Shown: one piece after another, positions 6,334 to 7,330 of the stretch | Numbering within the stretch: position 1 is the first letter of the stretch | Layout of the letters: the number at the start of each line of letters is the position of its first letter | NCBI GenBank assembly: GCA_008501785.1 | Contig: QQUD01001023.1 | Span: 1-7,330 of the forward strand | DNA: 7,330 nt | Reading direction: 5' to 3' | DNA from: Chloroflexota bacterium | Lineage (GTDB): Bacteria; Chloroflexota; Anaerolineae; Promineifilales; Promineifilaceae | Notes under the pieces: model-generated | What the model was told of the DNA's origin: nothing | Database searches by the model: none | Seen by the model: the letters and a program-made list of their open reading frames with translations, nothing else | Made by a program: the position numbers and the translations under genes

Positions 6334-6849
6334 ATGGGTAGATTTTTAGGATATGCTTTGATTGCTGGTGGTCTCCTTGTAGGCATCGTTGTAGTTGTGT
6401 TGATGGGCATCTATCGGGGTGAAGGCAGTTTAAGCGATGGTGCGGCTACTTTGGGAGCCGCGTTGGGCATTATTGTGCTAGTGCTGCCGCAGTTGGGTGT
6501 TGGTGCATTTTTAGTGTGGAAAGGTGGGCAAGATACGGCCGTTTCCGCCAAAGCCACACAACAACGCAAAATACTCGATATGGTCAAATCACGCGGACAA
6601 CTCGACATCAGCAATCTGGTCATTGAACTAGGCAGCACCAAAGATGACGTTCACGACATGATTCACCAAATCGTCGGCATGGGTCTTTATACCGGGTATA
6701 TTAATTGGGACGAAGGTATGTTATACTCTCGTCAGGCGATTGAACTCCGCGAAATGACCAATTGTTACAACTGTAATGGTGAACTCAAACTAGCTGGTGT
6801 AGGTGTAAGCAAGTGTCCGTATTGTGGCACTGAATATTTTTTGGATTAA
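6334..6849 (+). CDS. Two-TM protein with winged-helix-like region and C-terminal zinc ribbon
   Basis: This is a 171-aa predicted membrane protein I cannot name. Residues 4-26 and about 36-62 are hydrophobic helices. A soluble region follows (about 74-135) whose helix-turn-helix-wing-like pattern, with KILDMVKSRGQLDIS then TKDDVHDMIHQIVGMGLYTGYI, resembles winged-helix or PCI-type folds. The C-terminus has four cysteines, C144-x2-C147-x13-C161-x2-C164, an apparent zinc ribbon. The ATG at 6334 is preferred over the ATG two codons earlier (6328): AGGA (6324-6327) stands 6 nt before 6334 but directly abuts 6328. It follows the DUF2207 gene after 156 bp that include the palindromic element, so the two may be one unit or separately expressed. 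Base use switches from G/T-rich to C/A-rich at an ACGGCCGT copy (6535-6542). The pairing with a DUF2207 protein recalls YdjG/YdjH-type membrane-stress genes (inference). Confidence 0.72.
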   Translation: MGRFLGYALIAGGLLVGIVVVVLMGIYRGEGSLSDGAATLGAALGIIVLVLPQLGVGAFLVWKGGQDTAVSAKATQQRKILDMVKSRGQLDISNLVIELGSTKDDVHDMIHQIVGMGLYTGYINWDEGMLYSRQAIELREMTNCYNCNGELKLAGVGVSKCPYCGTEYFLD

Positions 6850-6870
6850 TATCATTTTTAGATGAGAGTA

Positions 6871-6894
6871 AATCTCCCAATCTCCCAATCTCGT
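6871..6894 (+). repeat. Three tandem copies of the 8-bp unit AATCTCCC
   Basis: AATCTCCC is at 6871-6878 and 6879-6886, with a decayed third copy AATCTCGT at 6887-6894 and a further relic AATTTTTC. It lies in the 71-bp gap between the zinc-ribbon gene and the next gene, just before AAGGAG (6903-6908). It has the same period and gene-upstream position as the unrelated-sequence array at 3420-3451. Confidence 0.8.
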
Positions 6895-6920
6895 AATTTT
6901 TCAAGGAGCGTCTTTGCATT

Positions 6921-7330
6921 ATGAAAGAACACATATCTGACTTATTTGACAAGATTCAAGGTGAATCAACAGGTCTCGGTAATCTGTTGAGCAAAATTCC
7001 CGGTCTCGATGGGTACATGGAGCGCGGCCGCCGCCGTGACGCAGACCAAATTTTACGCACCACCATTGCCAACCGGTTAGAAGATATTCGATTGCAATTT
7101 AGCAATGTGCATCAGGAACTCAGCCGTGACATTATCATGGCAATTGACCATGCCGAACCACTTGGGCGCGTCGATACGCGTTTTATGGGACTTATCGGTA
7201 AAATCAAGGATGCTCCCGTTGGGTATGCTGGCTTTTTGGACGCCATCAAAGTTAAAGAAGAAGATTTGGCTCGCATCTATGTATTTGACGAATCGATGCT
7301 ACACCATGTGGATCAGGTGGAAGCGGGAAC
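6921..7330 (+). CDS. Unrecognised soluble protein, N-terminal part (partial, runs off right edge)
   Basis: An open frame runs from ATG at 6921 to the window end without a stop: 136 complete codons. It begins MKEHISDLFDKIQGESTG and continues with LLSKIPGLDGYMERGRRRD (about residues 22-40), a charged, probably helical segment, then helices with RLEDIRLQF and HAEPLGRVDTRFMGLIGKI, ending near LHHVDQVEAG. There is no signal peptide or membrane helix, so it is probably cytoplasmic. AAGGAG (6903-6908) lies 12 nt upstream of the ATG, somewhat far but the only good ribosome-binding site. Codon-level continuity and same-strand position 71 bp after the zinc-ribbon gene suggest a shared unit. I do not recognise the family. 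The basic patch GRRRD could bind nucleic acid or phospholipid head groups, but this is speculation. Confidence 0.7.
   Translation, partial: MKEHISDLFDKIQGESTGLGNLLSKIPGLDGYMERGRRRDADQILRTTIANRLEDIRLQFSNVHQELSRDIIMAIDHAEPLGRVDTRFMGLIGKIKDAPVGYAGFLDAIKVKEEDLARIYVFDESMLHHVDQVEAG

Larger units (their letters stand above)
490..6542. repeat. Dispersed palindromic octamer ACGGCCGT, 8 copies
   Basis: Exact copies start at 490, 816, 1908, 3867, 3983, 4913, 5346 and 6535 (8 bp each). Every copy extends to AACGGCCGT on at least one strand, and four (816, 1908, 3867, 3983) are full AACGGCCGTT. All are inside genes but in three codon phases: R-P (490, 1908, 5346), T-A-V (816, 3983, 6535) and N-G-R (3867, 4913). 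Only two other CGGCCG hexamers exist (2999 and 7025). A given 8-mer is expected about 0.1 times in this length. Confidence 0.9.

Overview
The window looks like a chromosomal segment of a moderate-GC bacterium, most likely a Chloroflexota (Anaerolineae-like) lineage. The taxonomic call is an inference. It rests on the gene repertoire (Rmd-type SDR, secreted clan-A glycosidase, DUF2207 membrane protein, TM/zinc-ribbon protein) and on octameric tandem repeats placed just upstream of genes. No rRNA, tRNA, CRISPR array, transposase or phage gene was seen.

Layout. Positions 1-1003 are on the minus strand: rmd (47-1003) followed, after a 2-nt gap, by the first 14 codons of a tlyA-like gene running off the left edge. 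A 98-bp divergent intergenic region (1004-1101) carries a TATAAT box for each direction with a CCCGG/CCGGG inverted repeat between them. Positions 1102-4219 are a plus-strand run: a nucleotidyltransferase-fold protein with an altered metal-binding motif, a secreted glycoside hydrolase 3 nt downstream, and an orphan family-3 solute-binding lipoprotein behind a 4 x 8-bp repeat. A good promoter (TTGACT-N18-TATAAT, 4225-4254) starts a second unit. It encodes a 628-aa DUF2207 membrane protein (4291-6177), then a two-TM/zinc-ribbon protein (6334-6849), then an unrecognised soluble protein cut by the right edge (6921 onward). A four-arm palindromic element (6176-6254) begins on the DUF2207 stop codon.

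How the genes may work together. rmd would supply GDP-deoxyhexose for surface glycans. The nucleotidyltransferase, glycosidase and binding protein form one probable transcription unit whose shared purpose is not obvious. The DUF2207 and TM/zinc-ribbon pair resembles membrane-stress loci of the Bacillus ydjGHI type, but that is a hypothesis.

The most unusual signal is not a gene. The palindrome ACGGCCGT occurs 8 times in 7.3 kb (about 0.1 expected), in all three codon phases, so selection or bias acts on the DNA rather than the protein. Around most copies the plus strand switches from G/T-rich on the left to C/A-rich on the right. This may mark a site-centred DNA process such as cleavage, resection or recombination.
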